64,000 nucleotides of DNA from JAWLHK01 sp041690355 [NCBI: bacterium] (GCA_041690355.1 JAWLHK010000001.1:62001-126000); one strand, 5' to 3'; positions 9,033 to 17,710 are shown, counted from the stretch's first letter. Translations and numbers: made by a program. Notes: generated by a model not told the origin, from the letters alone.

Positions 9033-9467
9033 GTGAGCTTCCAGATACACACGACGTCGCTCGAGGCGCTCTACGCCGACACCGACGCCATGGGCATCGT
9101 ATACTACGGCAGCTACTACCGGTTCTTTGAAGCCGGGCGCACGGGCTATGTCCGCACCTATGGCGAAGAGCTCATCCGGGCCATCGAAGGGGGCGAACCG
9201 TATTTCTTTCCGGTGACCGAGTCGCGCTGCCGCTACCGGCGGCCGGCGAAGGTGTACGACCTGCTGCGGCTCGAAACGGTGCTGCGCAACGTGCGCCGCG
9301 CGTCCTTCGGCTTCGGGTACCGCCTGTTCCGCCGCGCCGACGACGTGCTGCTCGCCGAGGGAGAGACCGACCACACGCTCATCGACGCCGAAGGACGCAT
9401 CCGCCGGTTCGACGAGAAAGTCCGCGCGTTCCTCGATCGGGCCGCCGGCAGCCAGACGACCGCATGA
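9033..9467 (+). CDS. Acyl-CoA thioesterase, YbgC/FadM-like hotdog fold
   Basis: A 144-residue single-domain hotdog thioesterase with GTG start. The active-site segment ALYADTDAMGIVYYG near residue 15 matches the 4-hydroxybenzoyl-CoA thioesterase/YbgC motif, including the catalytic Asp and the tyrosines after it. YRFFEAGRTGYV follows as expected. The family hydrolyses acyl-CoAs, and YbgC proteins are often linked to envelope phospholipid metabolism. The gap to the next gene is only 15 nt, so it probably heads the operon through 13202. Confidence 0.85.
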   Translation: MSFQIHTTSLEALYADTDAMGIVYYGSYYRFFEAGRTGYVRTYGEELIRAIEGGEPYFFPVTESRCRYRRPAKVYDLLRLETVLRNVRRASFGFGYRLFRRADDVLLAEGETDHTLIDAEGRIRRFDEKVRAFLDRAAGSQTTA

Positions 9468-9482
9468 CCGCATGAGGCAAGC

Positions 9483-10439
9483 ATGGATCGCAACCTGAGC
9501 ATCGAAGCCGTCCGCATCACCGAAGCCGCCGCCCTGCACGCGGCCCGGCTCGTCGGGCGCGGCGACGAAGAGAACGCCCACCTGGCCGCCCTGCGCGGCA
9601 TGGAGCGGTCGCTGAACGGCCTGTCCATCGACGGACGCGTCGTCATCGGCGAAGAACCGGGCAGCGCGAGTCCCCTCGTCACCGGCGCGCGGCTGGGCAA
9701 CGCCGATGCGCCGGGAGCGGCCGACATCGCCATCAAGCCGCTCGAAGGCACCACGCCCTGCGCCACCGGCGGCCCCAACGCCATCTCGGTCGTCGCCATC
9801 GCCGAAAAAGGCGGGCTGCTTGCCGTGCCCAAGGCCTACATGGAAAAGATCGCCGTGGGGCCCGACGCGGCCGGGGTCGTGCATCTCGACGCTACGGTCG
9901 AAGAGAACCTGCGCCGCCTGGCCGAGGCCAAGGCGCGCTATGTGGAAGATCTGACGGTCGTCATTCTTGACCGCCCGCGCAACGAACGCTACATCGACGC
10001 CGTACGCAAGGTCGGCGCGCGGGTCCAGCTCATCGGCGACGGCGACGTCTCGGGTGCCGTGGCCACCGCCTTCGACCATACGGGCGTCGACATGCTGCTC
10101 GGCATCGGCGGCGCCGCCGAGGGAATTCTCGCCGCCGTAGGCCTCAAGTGCATGCGCGGCGACTTCCAGGCGCGCTTCGTGGTCGCCGGCCGCGACGACG
10201 AAGCCACCCTGCGCGAGGCGGGGTTCGAAGACATGCACAAGATCTGGCAGCGCGACGAGCTTGCCAGGGGGCAGGTCATGTTCGCCGCAACCGGAATTAC
10301 CGACGGCCAGCTCCTGCGCGGCGTGCGCTTCGAGAGCGGCGGCGCGCGCAGCCACTCGCTGGCCATGCGCTCCAAGAGCGGCACGGTGCGCTTCCTCGAG
10401 AGCGCACACCGCTTCGATCTGCAGCCGGTCTACGAATGA
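9483..10439 (+). CDS. GlpX-like class II fructose-1,6-bisphosphatase homologue with altered metal site
   Basis: A 318-residue protein collinear with E. coli GlpX, so residue numbers correspond. Conserved family landmarks are GRGDE (25-29), YMEK (119-122), GDGDV (185-189) and GIGGAAEG (207-214). Known GlpX metal and catalytic ligands are D33, E57, D85, E88 and E213. Here 57, 88 and 213 remain Glu, but 33 is His and 85 is Lys (IAIKPLEGT instead of the usual VDPxEGT), and the GEGEIDEAP loop has become GEEPGSASP. The fold is surely that of GlpX, but normal two-metal chemistry is doubtful. It could be a pseudoenzyme, a regulatory subunit or a phosphatase with a new substrate. The stop overlaps trmH (ATGA). 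Confidence 0.8.
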   Translation: MDRNLSIEAVRITEAAALHAARLVGRGDEENAHLAALRGMERSLNGLSIDGRVVIGEEPGSASPLVTGARLGNADAPGAADIAIKPLEGTTPCATGGPNAISVVAIAEKGGLLAVPKAYMEKIAVGPDAAGVVHLDATVEENLRRLAEAKARYVEDLTVVILDRPRNERYIDAVRKVGARVQLIGDGDVSGAVATAFDHTGVDMLLGIGGAAEGILAAVGLKCMRGDFQARFVVAGRDDEATLREAGFEDMHKIWQRDELARGQVMFAATGITDGQLLRGVRFESGGARSHSLAMRSKSGTVRFLESAHRFDLQPVYE

Positions 10440-11188
10440 GCGAAGCGGATCCGCAGGACAGGGACTCCGACAAGCTGGCGCAATTTCTCACCGACGCCCG
10501 GCGCGCGCGCATGGACCACGTGCTCGACGGCCGGGTGCGCACCGTCACGGTCGTGCTCGAGAATCTCTACGATCCGCACAACATCTCGGCCGTCCTGCGC
10601 ACGTGCGAAGGGCTCGGCATCCAGGATGTGCACGTGGTGGAAACGAAGCACGGCTTCAAGTTCTCGAGCGGCGTGACCCGCGGCTGCGAAAAGTGGTTGA
10701 CGATTCACCGGCACCGCGACCCCGAAACGGCCATCCGCCTTTTGCACGAACAGGGGTTCGAGGTGCTCGTGGCCGATCAGCGCCCCGGCACGCCGCGGGT
10801 GGAACGGCTCGATCCGCTGCGCCGCCGCGCCTTCTGGATGGGAGCCGAACACGCGGGTCCCTCGACGGTGGCCCGGGAGCTGGCCGACGGTACCTACGGC
10901 ATCCCCATGGCCGGCTTCACCGAAAGCTTCAACGTCTCGGTCGCTGCGGCCGTCACGCTCTACACCGCCCGTTCGCGCTGGGAAGAAGCCACGGGCCGCG
11001 AAGGCGATCTGACCCCGGCAGAACGCGAGGCTCTCCGTTTACAATGGTTGAAGCGCCAGATTCACGGCGCCGACGACATTCTCGCCCGGTTCGACGTGGG
11101 CGCCGATCGCAAGAGCTGGCGCACCCGCAAGGACGATACCGGCGGCCCCCGTACTTCGCCCGGCTCCCGACAGGGTCCGGGGCAATGA
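10436..11188 (+). CDS. trmH: tRNA (guanosine-2'-O-)-methyltransferase TrmH
   Basis: A 250-residue SPOUT-class enzyme that 2'-O-methylates G18 of tRNA using SAM. The three SpoU motifs are present: LENLYDPHNISAVLRTC, with the catalytic Arg region and invariant Asn, then FWMGAEHAG, and the knot motif ESFNVSVAAAVTLY. A C-terminal basic and helical extension (EREALRLQWLKRQIHGAD) matches TrmH rather than TrmL or RlmB. The ATG overlaps the GlpX-like stop by 4 nt. The C-terminal 20 residues are low complexity. Confidence 0.9.
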   Translation: MSEADPQDRDSDKLAQFLTDARRARMDHVLDGRVRTVTVVLENLYDPHNISAVLRTCEGLGIQDVHVVETKHGFKFSSGVTRGCEKWLTIHRHRDPETAIRLLHEQGFEVLVADQRPGTPRVERLDPLRRRAFWMGAEHAGPSTVARELADGTYGIPMAGFTESFNVSVAAAVTLYTARSRWEEATGREGDLTPAEREALRLQWLKRQIHGADDILARFDVGADRKSWRTRKDDTGGPRTSPGSRQGPGQ

Positions 11189-11207
11189 CTCTGACAGGAT
11201 TCCACCC

Positions 11208-12653
11208 ATGACCATCCGCGTCCGTTTCGCACCGTCACCCACGGGCATGCTGCACATCGGCAACGCCCGCACCGCCCTGTTCAACTGGCTCTTCGTGCGC
11301 CACCATGGCGGCGAATTCGTGTTCCGCATCGAAGACACCGACCGCGAACGTTCCACCAAGGAGAGCGAGATCTCCATCATGGAAGACATCGCGTGGCTGG
11401 GACTCGACTGGAACGAGGGTCCCGACAAACCGGGCGCCCACGGCCCGTACCGCCAGAGCGAACGGACGTCGATCTACGAGGATCACTGCAGCCAGCTCCT
11501 GAACGAGGGCAAGGCCTACCGCTGCTACTGCACGAAGGAAGAGCTCGAGGCGGTCAAGGAAGCCCAGCGCCAGCGCAAGGAGCCGCCGTCCTATCCCGGC
11601 ACCTGCCGCAATCTGTCGCCCGAGGAACGGGCCGATCGCGAGAAGCAGGGGCTGAGCTCGGTGGTGCGCCTGCGCATCGAACCCGAAGACATCCTCGTCA
11701 ACGACCTGATCCGCGGCGAGGTCGTCTTCGGCAGCCACACGCTCGGCGGCGACTTCGTCCTCTTCCGCAGCGACGGAGGCGTCATGTACAACTTCGCGGT
11801 CGTCATCGACGACGTCACCATGAAGATCACCCACGTGCTGCGCGGCGAAGACCACCTGACGAACACGGCCAAGCAGATTCTCATCTACCGCGCCCTGGGG
11901 TACGAGCCGCCGCAGTTCGGCCACATGGCCATGATCCTCGGCCCCGACCGCGCCAAGCTCTCCAAGCGCCACGGCACGGTAAGCGTGCGCCAGTTCAAGG
12001 ACGAAGGCTACCTGCCCGAAGCCCTGTTCAATTACATGTCGCTGCTCGGGTGGAATCCGGGAGACGAGCGCGAGAAGATGCCGCGCGAAGAGATCCTGCG
12101 CGAATTCTCGCTCGAACGCCTGACGAAGTCGGCGGCCATCTTCGACTTCAAGAAGCTGCGCTGGATGAACGGCCTCTACATCCGCGATCTGGACCGCGAC
12201 CAGCTCTTCGCCGCCGCCCGCCCCTACTTGCCCGACGCCGGGAACATCGTCGCCGAGCGCGGCGAGGAGTGGCTCAAGGACGTGCTCTGGCTTTTCCGCG
12301 ACAACGTCGAGGTGCTGACCGATTTCGCGCCGCGCGTCGGCATGATTGCCGCTTTCGAAGCGGGCGAAGAGGCGCAGAAGCTGTTCGCCGAAGAGGCTTC
12401 GCAGCAGGTCATGCGCGCCTTCCGCGACGAACTGGCCGGGCTTGACGGCGCAAAGCTTCCGCTCACGACCGAAATCATCGACGAAATCCTTCCCCGCGTG
12501 CAGGAAGCCACCGGCGCCAAGGGGCGCAAGCTGTTCATGCCGCTGCGCGCCGCCATGATCGGCAGCCCGCACGGTCCCGACATCCGTGTCGTCGGCCCCA
12601 TGCTCGGGCGCGACGAGGTCGTGCGCCGCCTCGACGCCGCCCTGGGAGTCTGA
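11208..12653 (+). CDS. gltX: Glutamyl-tRNA synthetase
   Basis: A 481-residue class I synthetase charging tRNA-Glu. The HIGH-type motif is HIGNARTALFNW near residue 17 and the KMSKS-type motif is AKLSKRHG near residue 248. A CYC...YPGTC arrangement around residues 105-130 resembles the zinc-binding insertion of bacterial GluRS. The length is normal. With its GlnRS-like relatives it could be discriminating or non-discriminating; gatCAB is not in the window, so this cannot be settled. It sits 19 nt after trmH and directly abuts the next gene. Confidence 0.96.
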   Translation: MTIRVRFAPSPTGMLHIGNARTALFNWLFVRHHGGEFVFRIEDTDRERSTKESEISIMEDIAWLGLDWNEGPDKPGAHGPYRQSERTSIYEDHCSQLLNEGKAYRCYCTKEELEAVKEAQRQRKEPPSYPGTCRNLSPEERADREKQGLSSVVRLRIEPEDILVNDLIRGEVVFGSHTLGGDFVLFRSDGGVMYNFAVVIDDVTMKITHVLRGEDHLTNTAKQILIYRALGYEPPQFGHMAMILGPDRAKLSKRHGTVSVRQFKDEGYLPEALFNYMSLLGWNPGDEREKMPREEILREFSLERLTKSAAIFDFKKLRWMNGLYIRDLDRDQLFAAARPYLPDAGNIVAERGEEWLKDVLWLFRDNVEVLTDFAPRVGMIAAFEAGEEAQKLFAEEASQQVMRAFRDELAGLDGAKLPLTTEIIDEILPRVQEATGAKGRKLFMPLRAAMIGSPHGPDIRVVGPMLGRDEVVRRLDAALGV

Positions 12654-13202
12654 GTGTTCGACGAGTCGCGCCGCAACCGCGCTGCAGGGCGCTGGAAGAA
12701 GATCGCCGCCGTGCTCCCCCTCTCCATCCTCGTGGGCGAGGTCTTCTATGCCTCGCTGTCGTCGCTCGAGGCGCTGCGCGGGGCCCGCGAGGGAACGCCG
12801 GTGCTGCTCGGAGTCATCGTCGTGATCTTCGTCATCGCGGTCCTGCGCCAGACCTGGCTGCGTCCGCTGCGGGTCAAACAGGGGGCGCCGACGCCCGCCA
12901 TGGTCGCGCGCACGGTCACGCAGGCCTACCGGTTTCTCGGCCTGGTCTGGCTGCTCGCCGCCGCGCAGGCGCTGCTCGGGGCGGCCATCCTGCTCGCGGG
13001 TGGTCCGCGCACCTATGCGTGGTTCCTCTTCGCCTTGTCGCTCATGTACCTGGGCCTGCAATATCCGCGGCGCACCCTGTTCGAAACCCTGCTCCCTTTC
13101 GAGGTCATGGAGCCGGAGCTCGCGCAGGCGGGAGAGCGCTCCGCATCCGGGCCGAACGAGCCGGAGAAGGCCTCGGAGCCGCCCGGAGAGAATCACCCCT
13201 GA
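12654..13202 (+). CDS. Small membrane protein of unknown function
   Basis: A 182-residue protein whose GTG directly follows the gltX stop codon. It has four probable membrane helices (around residues 22-40, 48-65, 100-120 and 125-145) and a charged C-terminal tail rich in Glu, Ser and Pro (residues 150-182). I do not recognise a family. Tight coupling to gltX suggests only co-expression. A small CCCGCC/GGTGGG hairpin follows the stop, with the cysS promoter just beyond. Confidence 0.65.
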   Translation: MFDESRRNRAAGRWKKIAAVLPLSILVGEVFYASLSSLEALRGAREGTPVLLGVIVVIFVIAVLRQTWLRPLRVKQGAPTPAMVARTVTQAYRFLGLVWLLAAAQALLGAAILLAGGPRTYAWFLFALSLMYLGLQYPRRTLFETLLPFEVMEPELAQAGERSASGPNEPEKASEPPGENHP

Positions 13203-13209
13203 CTCTGCT

Positions 13210-13239
13210 TGTGACCCCGCCTTGCGGTGGGCTACACTG
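13210..13239 (+). promoter_or_regulatory. Promoter for cysS
   Basis: TTGTGA (13210-13215), an 18-nt spacer and TACACT (13234-13239). It ends 34 nt before the start codon of cysS and overlaps a short GC-rich hairpin that may terminate the upstream operon. Confidence 0.45.
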
Positions 13240-13273
13240 GCTCCTTTAGGATGGCGATCGCCTTCGCCGGAGA

Positions 13274-14761
13274 ATGATGAGCATCAAAGTCTACAATACG
13301 CTCGAAGGCAACAAGGTCGACTTTCAGCCCCTCAACGCGGGCGAGGTCGGCATGTACGTCTGCGGACCCACCGTCTACGACAGCGCCCACCTGGGCCACG
13401 CCCGCGCCGCCGTGGTCTTCGACGTCGTCGCCCGCTACCTGCGCTACCGCCAGTTTGCCGTGCGCTATGTGCGCAATTACACCGACGTCGACGACAAGAT
13501 CATCGCCCGCGCCAACGAACGGGGTGAAGACCCGCACGCCCTGGCCGAACGCTACATTGCGGAATTCGAGAACGACATGGTCGGCCTGGGGAACGCCGAC
13601 CCCGACGTCAAGCCCAAGGTCACGACCCACATGGGCGAGATCATCGCGCTCATCGAGCGTCTGATTCAGGAAGGGGTCGGCTACGAAGTCGAGGGTGACG
13701 TCTACTTCAGCGTCTCTTCGTTCGCGGACTACGGCAAGCTCAGCAACCGCGACAAGGAGTCGATGATCGCCGGCGCCCGCGTCGACGTCGATCTGAAGAA
13801 ACGCGACCCGCTCGACTTCGCCCTGTGGAAGAAGGCGAAACCGGGCGAGCCCTTCTGGCCGTCTCCCTGGGGCGACGGGCGCCCCGGCTGGCACATCGAG
13901 TGTTCGGCCATGAGCATGAAGTACCTCGGCGAAACCTTCGACATCCACGGGGGCGGACGCGATCTCACCTTTCCGCACCACGAAAACGAGATTGCCCAGA
14001 GCGAGGCGGCCACGCACCAGACGTTCGCGCGCTACTGGCTGCACAACGGCTTCGTGAACATCAACGCCGAGAAGATGAGCAAGAGCCTCGGCAACACGAT
14101 GACGATTCGCGAAGTTCTCGAGCGCTTTCACCGCGAAACGGTGCGCCTGTTTCTGCTCGCCGCCCATTACCGCACGCCCATCGACTTCACGCTCAAGAAC
14201 ATGGATGACGCCGAGCGCCAGCTCGAGCGGTACTACACGGCCCTGCAGGAGGCCGACCGGTACGCGCCCGACGCGCCGGAGCTCAACCTCAAGGACATCA
14301 CCCCCGAGGCCAAGGAGTTCTGGTACGCGGTCGACGACTTCACGACGAAGTTCGAAGCCGCCATGGATGACGATTTCAACACGGCCCAGGCCATCGGCCA
14401 CGTCTACGACCTCGTACGCGAGCTGAACAAGATCGTGGTTCCGCGCGCCGGCTACAAGCCGAATCCCCAGGATCCGTTTCTCCCCGGCATCGTGCAGGAG
14501 GCCCGGCGCCGCCTGAAGCGGGCCGGCGAGGTGCTCGGGCTGTTCCAGGCCGATGCGGCCGAGTATCTGTCGGACCTGCAGGCGAAGCGGCTGGCGCGCG
14601 CGGAGCTCGATGCGGCCGGGATTCAGAAGCTGGTCGACGAGCGCACCGAAGCGCGCAAGGCGAAGAATTTCGCGCGCGGGGATGAAATCCGCGAACAGCT
14701 CAAGGGGATGGGCATCGAGCTCGAAGACAAGCCGGGCGGCACTGTCTGGAAGGTCGGCTGA
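13274..14761 (+). CDS. cysS: Cysteinyl-tRNA synthetase
   Basis: A 495-residue class I synthetase. Motifs are [18 protein letters not shown] near residue 25 (HIGH motif HLGH plus the first zinc cysteine), [10 protein letters not shown] and [13 protein letters not shown] (further zinc ligands Cys, His and Glu), and KMSKSLGN near residue 268. The C-terminal anticodon-binding domain is complete. Start ATGs occur at 13274 and 13277; GGAG lies just upstream. The length is typical. Confidence 0.96.
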   Translation: MMSIKVYNTLEGNKVDFQPLNAGEVGMYVCGPTVYDSAHLGHARAAVVFDVVARYLRYRQFAVRYVRNYTDVDDKIIARANERGEDPHALAERYIAEFENDMVGLGNADPDVKPKVTTHMGEIIALIERLIQEGVGYEVEGDVYFSVSSFADYGKLSNRDKESMIAGARVDVDLKKRDPLDFALWKKAKPGEPFWPSPWGDGRPGWHIECSAMSMKYLGETFDIHGGGRDLTFPHHENEIAQSEAATHQTFARYWLHNGFVNINAEKMSKSLGNTMTIREVLERFHRETVRLFLLAAHYRTPIDFTLKNMDDAERQLERYYTALQEADRYAPDAPELNLKDITPEAKEFWYAVDDFTTKFEAAMDDDFNTAQAIGHVYDLVRELNKIVVPRAGYKPNPQDPFLPGIVQEARRRLKRAGEVLGLFQADAAEYLSDLQAKRLARAELDAAGIQKLVDERTEARKAKNFARGDEIREQLKGMGIELEDKPGGTVWKVG

Positions 14762-14771
14762 ATCCCTTCCA

Positions 14772-14800
14772 ATGGCAGATGGCAGATTGCAGATGGCAGA
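14772..14800. repeat. Heptamer array, ATGGCAG x4
   Basis: Four 7-bp units (ATGGCAG, ATGGCAG, ATTGCAG, ATGGCAG) between cysS and the methyltransferase. They provide the methyltransferase start codon. Because 7 is not a multiple of 3, gain or loss of a unit changes which ATG is in frame. Confidence 0.8.
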
Positions 14801-15716
14801 TCCGGGGACGAATGCGGCGATAGCGCGCACGACCTGGAGCGACCTGCGCAGCACCTTCGGCTTCAGCCAGGTGCGCGCGTTCCGCCGCCGGCTGCTCACC
14901 ATGGCCGGCGACGGGGCGAGCCGCGAGCAGACGGCGTACCTGCTCTTCAACTCCCACCGCTATCTGCTGACCCTGCGCCGCATCGACGCCCTGCTGGCCC
15001 CCGAGCGCACGATCGACGTGCTCGACCTGGCGCCGGCGCCCGAGCTCACGCGAATACTGCTCGACCGAAACGTGCGCTACCACAGCGCCGACGGCGGCTA
15101 TTACCTGGATCGCGAAACGCGCCCCGTGGTCGATTCCGAAATCATGCTGTCCGAACGCGGGACGGAATGCACCGTGCGGCGGGCGCGCGACGTGAACCTC
15201 GAGCGCGACCGGCTCCCTTTCGACGACGCAAGCATGGACCTGGTGCTGGGGCTCGAAGTCATCGAGCACCTGATCCGCAATCCGGTCCACATGCTCCAGG
15301 AGATCGCCCGCGTACTGCGCCCGGGCGGCAAGCTGCTGCTCACGACCGATAACGCGAATCACTATATCCGGCTGCTGAAGTTTCTCGCCCTGCGTCCCAT
15401 CTACTGGCCCTATCCCGAGACCACCTTCGGCGACCGACACAACCGCGAGTTTCTTGCCTGGGAACTCGAGGACTTGCTGCGGGGCATCGGGTATGCCGAC
15501 GTGGCCGTGCGCACCTTCAACTGGCGCCCCTTTCTGCCCGAGCAGGATTTCAGGAAGTTTCTCGGCTACACAGTGGGGAACCTGGTCACGGCAGTGCCCC
15601 CCTTCAGCCGCTACCGGCGCCACATCGTGGCCGTGGCCACCCGCGACCGGATCGTCGATTACTATCCCTCTAACCTGTTCATCCGGAGCGCCCGGGAGGC
15701 GGGAATCTGGGAGTGA
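14772..15716 (+). CDS. Class I SAM-dependent methyltransferase (Methyltransf_11-like)
   Basis: A 314-residue protein. The central domain shows VLDLAPAPEL (motif I, with the usual GxG replaced), DRLPFDDASMDLVLGLEVIEHL and ARVLRPGGKLLLTTDNANH, the standard UbiE/Methyltransf_11 pattern. The substrate is unknown. The chosen start lies inside a heptamer array (ATGGCAG units), so the first 8-9 residues are repeat-encoded. A second in-frame ATG occurs at 14793, also in the array. It sits 11 nt after cysS and may be co-transcribed with it. Confidence 0.75.
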   Translation: MADGRLQMADPGTNAAIARTTWSDLRSTFGFSQVRAFRRRLLTMAGDGASREQTAYLLFNSHRYLLTLRRIDALLAPERTIDVLDLAPAPELTRILLDRNVRYHSADGGYYLDRETRPVVDSEIMLSERGTECTVRRARDVNLERDRLPFDDASMDLVLGLEVIEHLIRNPVHMLQEIARVLRPGGKLLLTTDNANHYIRLLKFLALRPIYWPYPETTFGDRHNREFLAWELEDLLRGIGYADVAVRTFNWRPFLPEQDFRKFLGYTVGNLVTAVPPFSRYRRHIVAVATRDRIVDYYPSNLFIRSAREAGIWE

Positions 15717-15751
15717 CACCGGTGGTTTCCTCGGACGGGGAAACTGGGGTG

Positions 15752-15786
15752 GACTGACGACTGATGACTGACGACTGAAGACTGGT
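15752..15786. repeat. Heptamer array, GACTGAC x5
   Basis: Five 7-bp units (GACTGAC, GACTGAT, GACTGAC, GACTGAA, GACTGGT) between the methyltransferase stop and the rplU promoter. A GTTTCC/GGAAAC inverted repeat lies just upstream. Confidence 0.8.
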
Positions 15787-15811
15787 CATGGTAGACCGGC
15801 GACTCTTTCCC

Positions 15812-15841
15812 TTGACAGCCGAGCCGGTTCCCGCGTAAGAT
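15812..15841 (+). promoter_or_regulatory. Promoter of rplU-rpmA
   Basis: Consensus TTGACA (15812-15817), an 18-nt spacer and TAAGAT (15836-15841). Transcription would begin about 25 nt before the ATG of rplU. Confidence 0.7.
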
Positions 15842-15873
15842 AATAGATTCATTTCTGATCCATAAGGGTAAGT

Positions 15874-16191
15874 ATGTCTTACGCGGTTGTGAACACCGGT
15901 GGCCGGCAGGTCGTCGTCGCTGAGGGTGAAGTGGTCAAGATCGATTACCGGGACGGCGCTGAAGCCGGCGCGACCATCGATCTGGGCAAGGTGCTGCTGG
16001 TCAATCAGGACGGCAAGGTCGCCGTGGGCAAGCCCGAAGTGGCTGGCGCGAAGGTGACCGCCGAAGTCCTCGGCCACGGCAAGGACAAGAAAATTCTCGT
16101 TTTCAAGAAGCGCAAGCGCAAGGACTCGAAGCGCAAGCAGGGTCATCGCCAGGACTTCACGCGCGTGAAGATCGCTTCGATCACGGTTTGA
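15874..16191 (+). CDS. rplU: 50S ribosomal protein L21
   Basis: A 105-residue ribosomal protein starting YAVVNTGGRQ, the usual L21 opening (YAVIxTGGKQ). It has the C-terminal basic block FKKRKRKDSKRKQGHRQDFT that contacts 23S rRNA, and ends with TRVKIASI. The length is normal. It is followed 20 nt later by rpmA, the universal L21-L27 pair, under its own strong promoter. Confidence 0.96.
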   Translation: MSYAVVNTGGRQVVVAEGEVVKIDYRDGAEAGATIDLGKVLLVNQDGKVAVGKPEVAGAKVTAEVLGHGKDKKILVFKKRKRKDSKRKQGHRQDFTRVKIASITV

Positions 16192-16211
16192 GCAAGGTTT
16201 GAGGTTGCATC

Positions 16212-16472
16212 ATGGCACATAAAAAAGGGCAGGGCAGCACCCGAAACGGCCGCGATTCGCACAGCCAGCGACTCGGCATCAAGGTTTTCGGCGGCCAGAA
16301 GGCGATCCCGGGCAACATCATCGTCCGCCAGCGCGGCACCCGCTTCCACCCCGGCAAGGGCGTGGGCATCGGCAAGGACCACACCATCTTCGCGACGATC
16401 GAAGGCGTGGTTCAGTTCGAGAGCTTCACGAACACGAGCGGCAAGCCCCGCAAGCGCGTTTCGGTGGTCTGA
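16212..16472 (+). CDS. rpmA: 50S ribosomal protein L27
   Basis: An 86-residue L27. The N-terminus [16 protein letters not shown] reaches the peptidyl transferase centre in the ribosome. GIKVFGGQ and [10 protein letters not shown] are conserved family motifs. There is no N-terminal extension of the Firmicutes type that needs Prp cleavage. The gene ends just before a strong intrinsic terminator. Confidence 0.96.
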   Translation: MAHKKGQGSTRNGRDSHSQRLGIKVFGGQKAIPGNIIVRQRGTRFHPGKGVGIGKDHTIFATIEGVVQFESFTNTSGKPRKRVSVV

Positions 16473-16495
16473 GACCCCGTTCGCATCGATTTCTC

Positions 16496-16525
16496 AAACC
16501 CCATCTTCGGATGGGGTTTTTGTTT
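16496..16525 (+). terminator. Rho-independent terminator of rplU-rpmA
   Basis: A ten-base stem (AAACCCCATC, loop TTCG, GATGGGGTTT; 16496-16519) continues into a T-rich run. The UUCG-type tetraloop makes it very stable. Confidence 0.9.
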
Positions 16526-16558
16526 TTCCGCGTAACGCCCGCCCCCCGGAAGACCGCC

Positions 16559-16789
16559 ATGGCCGACGTCCTCGAAATCGACGCCCGCAACACCTTCTGC
16601 CCGGTACCCATCATGCGCCTGGCGGCCCGCATCAAGCAGGTCGAAATCGGCGACGTCATCCGCGTCCTGGCCACCGACCCCGGCTTCAAGCCCGACCTGC
16701 ACGCCTGGCTCAAGGGAACCCGCCACGAGCTGGTCTCCTTCACGCACGTCGACAAGGTACTGACGGCCGAGATCAGAAAGACGCGCTAG
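16559..16789 (+). CDS. TusA-like sulfurtransferase
   Basis: A 76-residue SirA/TusA family protein. The persulfide-carrying Cys lies in the motif FCPVPIMRLA near residue 13 (CPxP). In E. coli TusA relays sulfur to tRNA thiolation; other members deliver sulfur to molybdenum cofactor or dissimilatory pathways. An upstream in-frame ATG at 16511 lies inside the rpmA terminator, so I reject it in favour of 16559. No partner genes (TusBCDE) are nearby. Confidence 0.8.
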   Translation: MADVLEIDARNTFCPVPIMRLAARIKQVEIGDVIRVLATDPGFKPDLHAWLKGTRHELVSFTHVDKVLTAEIRKTR

Positions 16790-16932
16790 CGCGTTGAAGG
16801 CCCCCTCCTTCTCGCATCCAGTTGCCGGAAGCGTTCCCCCGAAGGGGGCACTCCCAAGTATCCATTTTGACTCTGAGCGGAACAGGCGCGCGCCGACGGC
16901 ATTCAGGCACAATCGAACAGTCCTTGCCTGAT

Positions 16933-17002
16933 GCTTGGCGCTCGGCGCTCGGCGCTCGGCGCTTGGCGCTTCATTCCTCACTCGTCACTCGTAACTCTTC
17001 AC
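16933..17002. repeat. Double heptamer array (GCTCGGC then TCGTCAC), ten units
   Basis: Ten consecutive 7-bp units: GCTTGGC, three GCTCGGC, GCTTGGC, GCTTCAT, then TCCTCAC, TCGTCAC, TCGTAAC, TCTTCAC. The unit sequence changes midway while the 7-bp register is kept. The array ends beside the stop codon of the minus-strand ferritin-like gene (17004). Confidence 0.85.
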
Positions 17003-17003
17003 T

Positions 17004-17459
17004 TTATTCGATGTCGTCGAGGTTGCGCTCGCGCACGACCTGCTCGCGCAGCCAGGCCAGGTGGTCCCTGTCGTCCTTGATGTGCGCTTCGCACAGCTCG
17101 GCCGTCTCGCCGTCGGCCTGGCGCGATAACTGCTCGTATTCCTCGATTTCGGTATCTTCGGCCCGCAGGTCATGCTCGAGGGCGTGCAGCAGGCCGTTCA
17201 TGGGGCCGCAGGTGTTCTCGAGCAGCGAGGCGGGCGCCTGGGTCTGGGCCGGGGTTCCCCCGAGTTCCTGAATACGCTGTTCGAGGTCGGCGATGTGGTG
17301 CCGATGGGTTTCGGCGACCGCGGCGAGGCGAGCGGAAATGTCGTTGCGCTGCAGATTCCGCGCGCGGACGGCGTGCAGCTCGTAGCAGGTAGCGGCGAGC
17401 ACTTCGTGGCGCAGGGTGGCCTGAAGGCGATTGAGGATGCGTTCGCGGTCGTCCGGCAT
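17004..17459 (-). CDS. Ferritin-like four-helix protein
   Basis: A 151-residue, mostly helical protein. Candidate carboxylate/histidine ligands follow a ferritin-like spacing: LRHEVLAATCYELHAVRA, RLAAVAETHRHHIADLEQRI, and DLRAEDTEIEEYEQL with IKDDRDHLAWL. This suggests a di-iron or ferritin-like bundle of the rubrerythrin/DUF2383 type. The ATG at 17459 was chosen over longer in-frame extensions because the preceding sequence is low complexity and carries the promoter. Its precise activity is unknown. Confidence 0.6.
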   Translation of the reverse strand: MPDDRERILNRLQATLRHEVLAATCYELHAVRARNLQRNDISARLAAVAETHRHHIADLEQRIQELGGTPAQTQAPASLLENTCGPMNGLLHALEHDLRAEDTEIEEYEQLSRQADGETAELCEAHIKDDRDHLAWLREQVVRERNLDDIE

Positions 17460-17544
17460 GCAGCGCAGTTTCCCTGAAGTCTGGCCAAGTCTGGCGGCAG
17501 CGGGACTCCCGCCGGGATTCCGGATGCCGCAAAGGATCGCTCGA

Positions 17545-17550
17545 ATTCTA
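17545..17550 (-). promoter_or_regulatory. -10 box (TAGAAT) for the ferritin-like gene
   Basis: TAGAAT on the minus strand, 85 nt upstream of the start at 17459. The -35 is not obvious. Confidence 0.35.
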
Positions 17551-17637
17551 CCAGCGGCGCTCCCCTGCCACGACCAAGGGCCCCCTCCGGCCGCAGAGCC
17601 CGGCCCGGAGCCGCTCGCCATGCGGGCCCGCAGGAAG

Positions 17638-17667
17638 TTGCGATTGAGGCCGCAGAGGGCATATGTT
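17638..17667 (+). promoter_or_regulatory. Promoter for the acyl-CoA dehydrogenase pair
   Basis: TTGCGA (17638-17643), an 18-nt spacer and TATGTT (17662-17667), 43 nt before the ATG at 17711, which has a good GAAGGAG ribosome site. Confidence 0.45.
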
Positions 17668-17710
17668 ACGATTTTCCTTTTCCCCGTTTTTCCGACGAAG
17701 GAGTTCTCCC

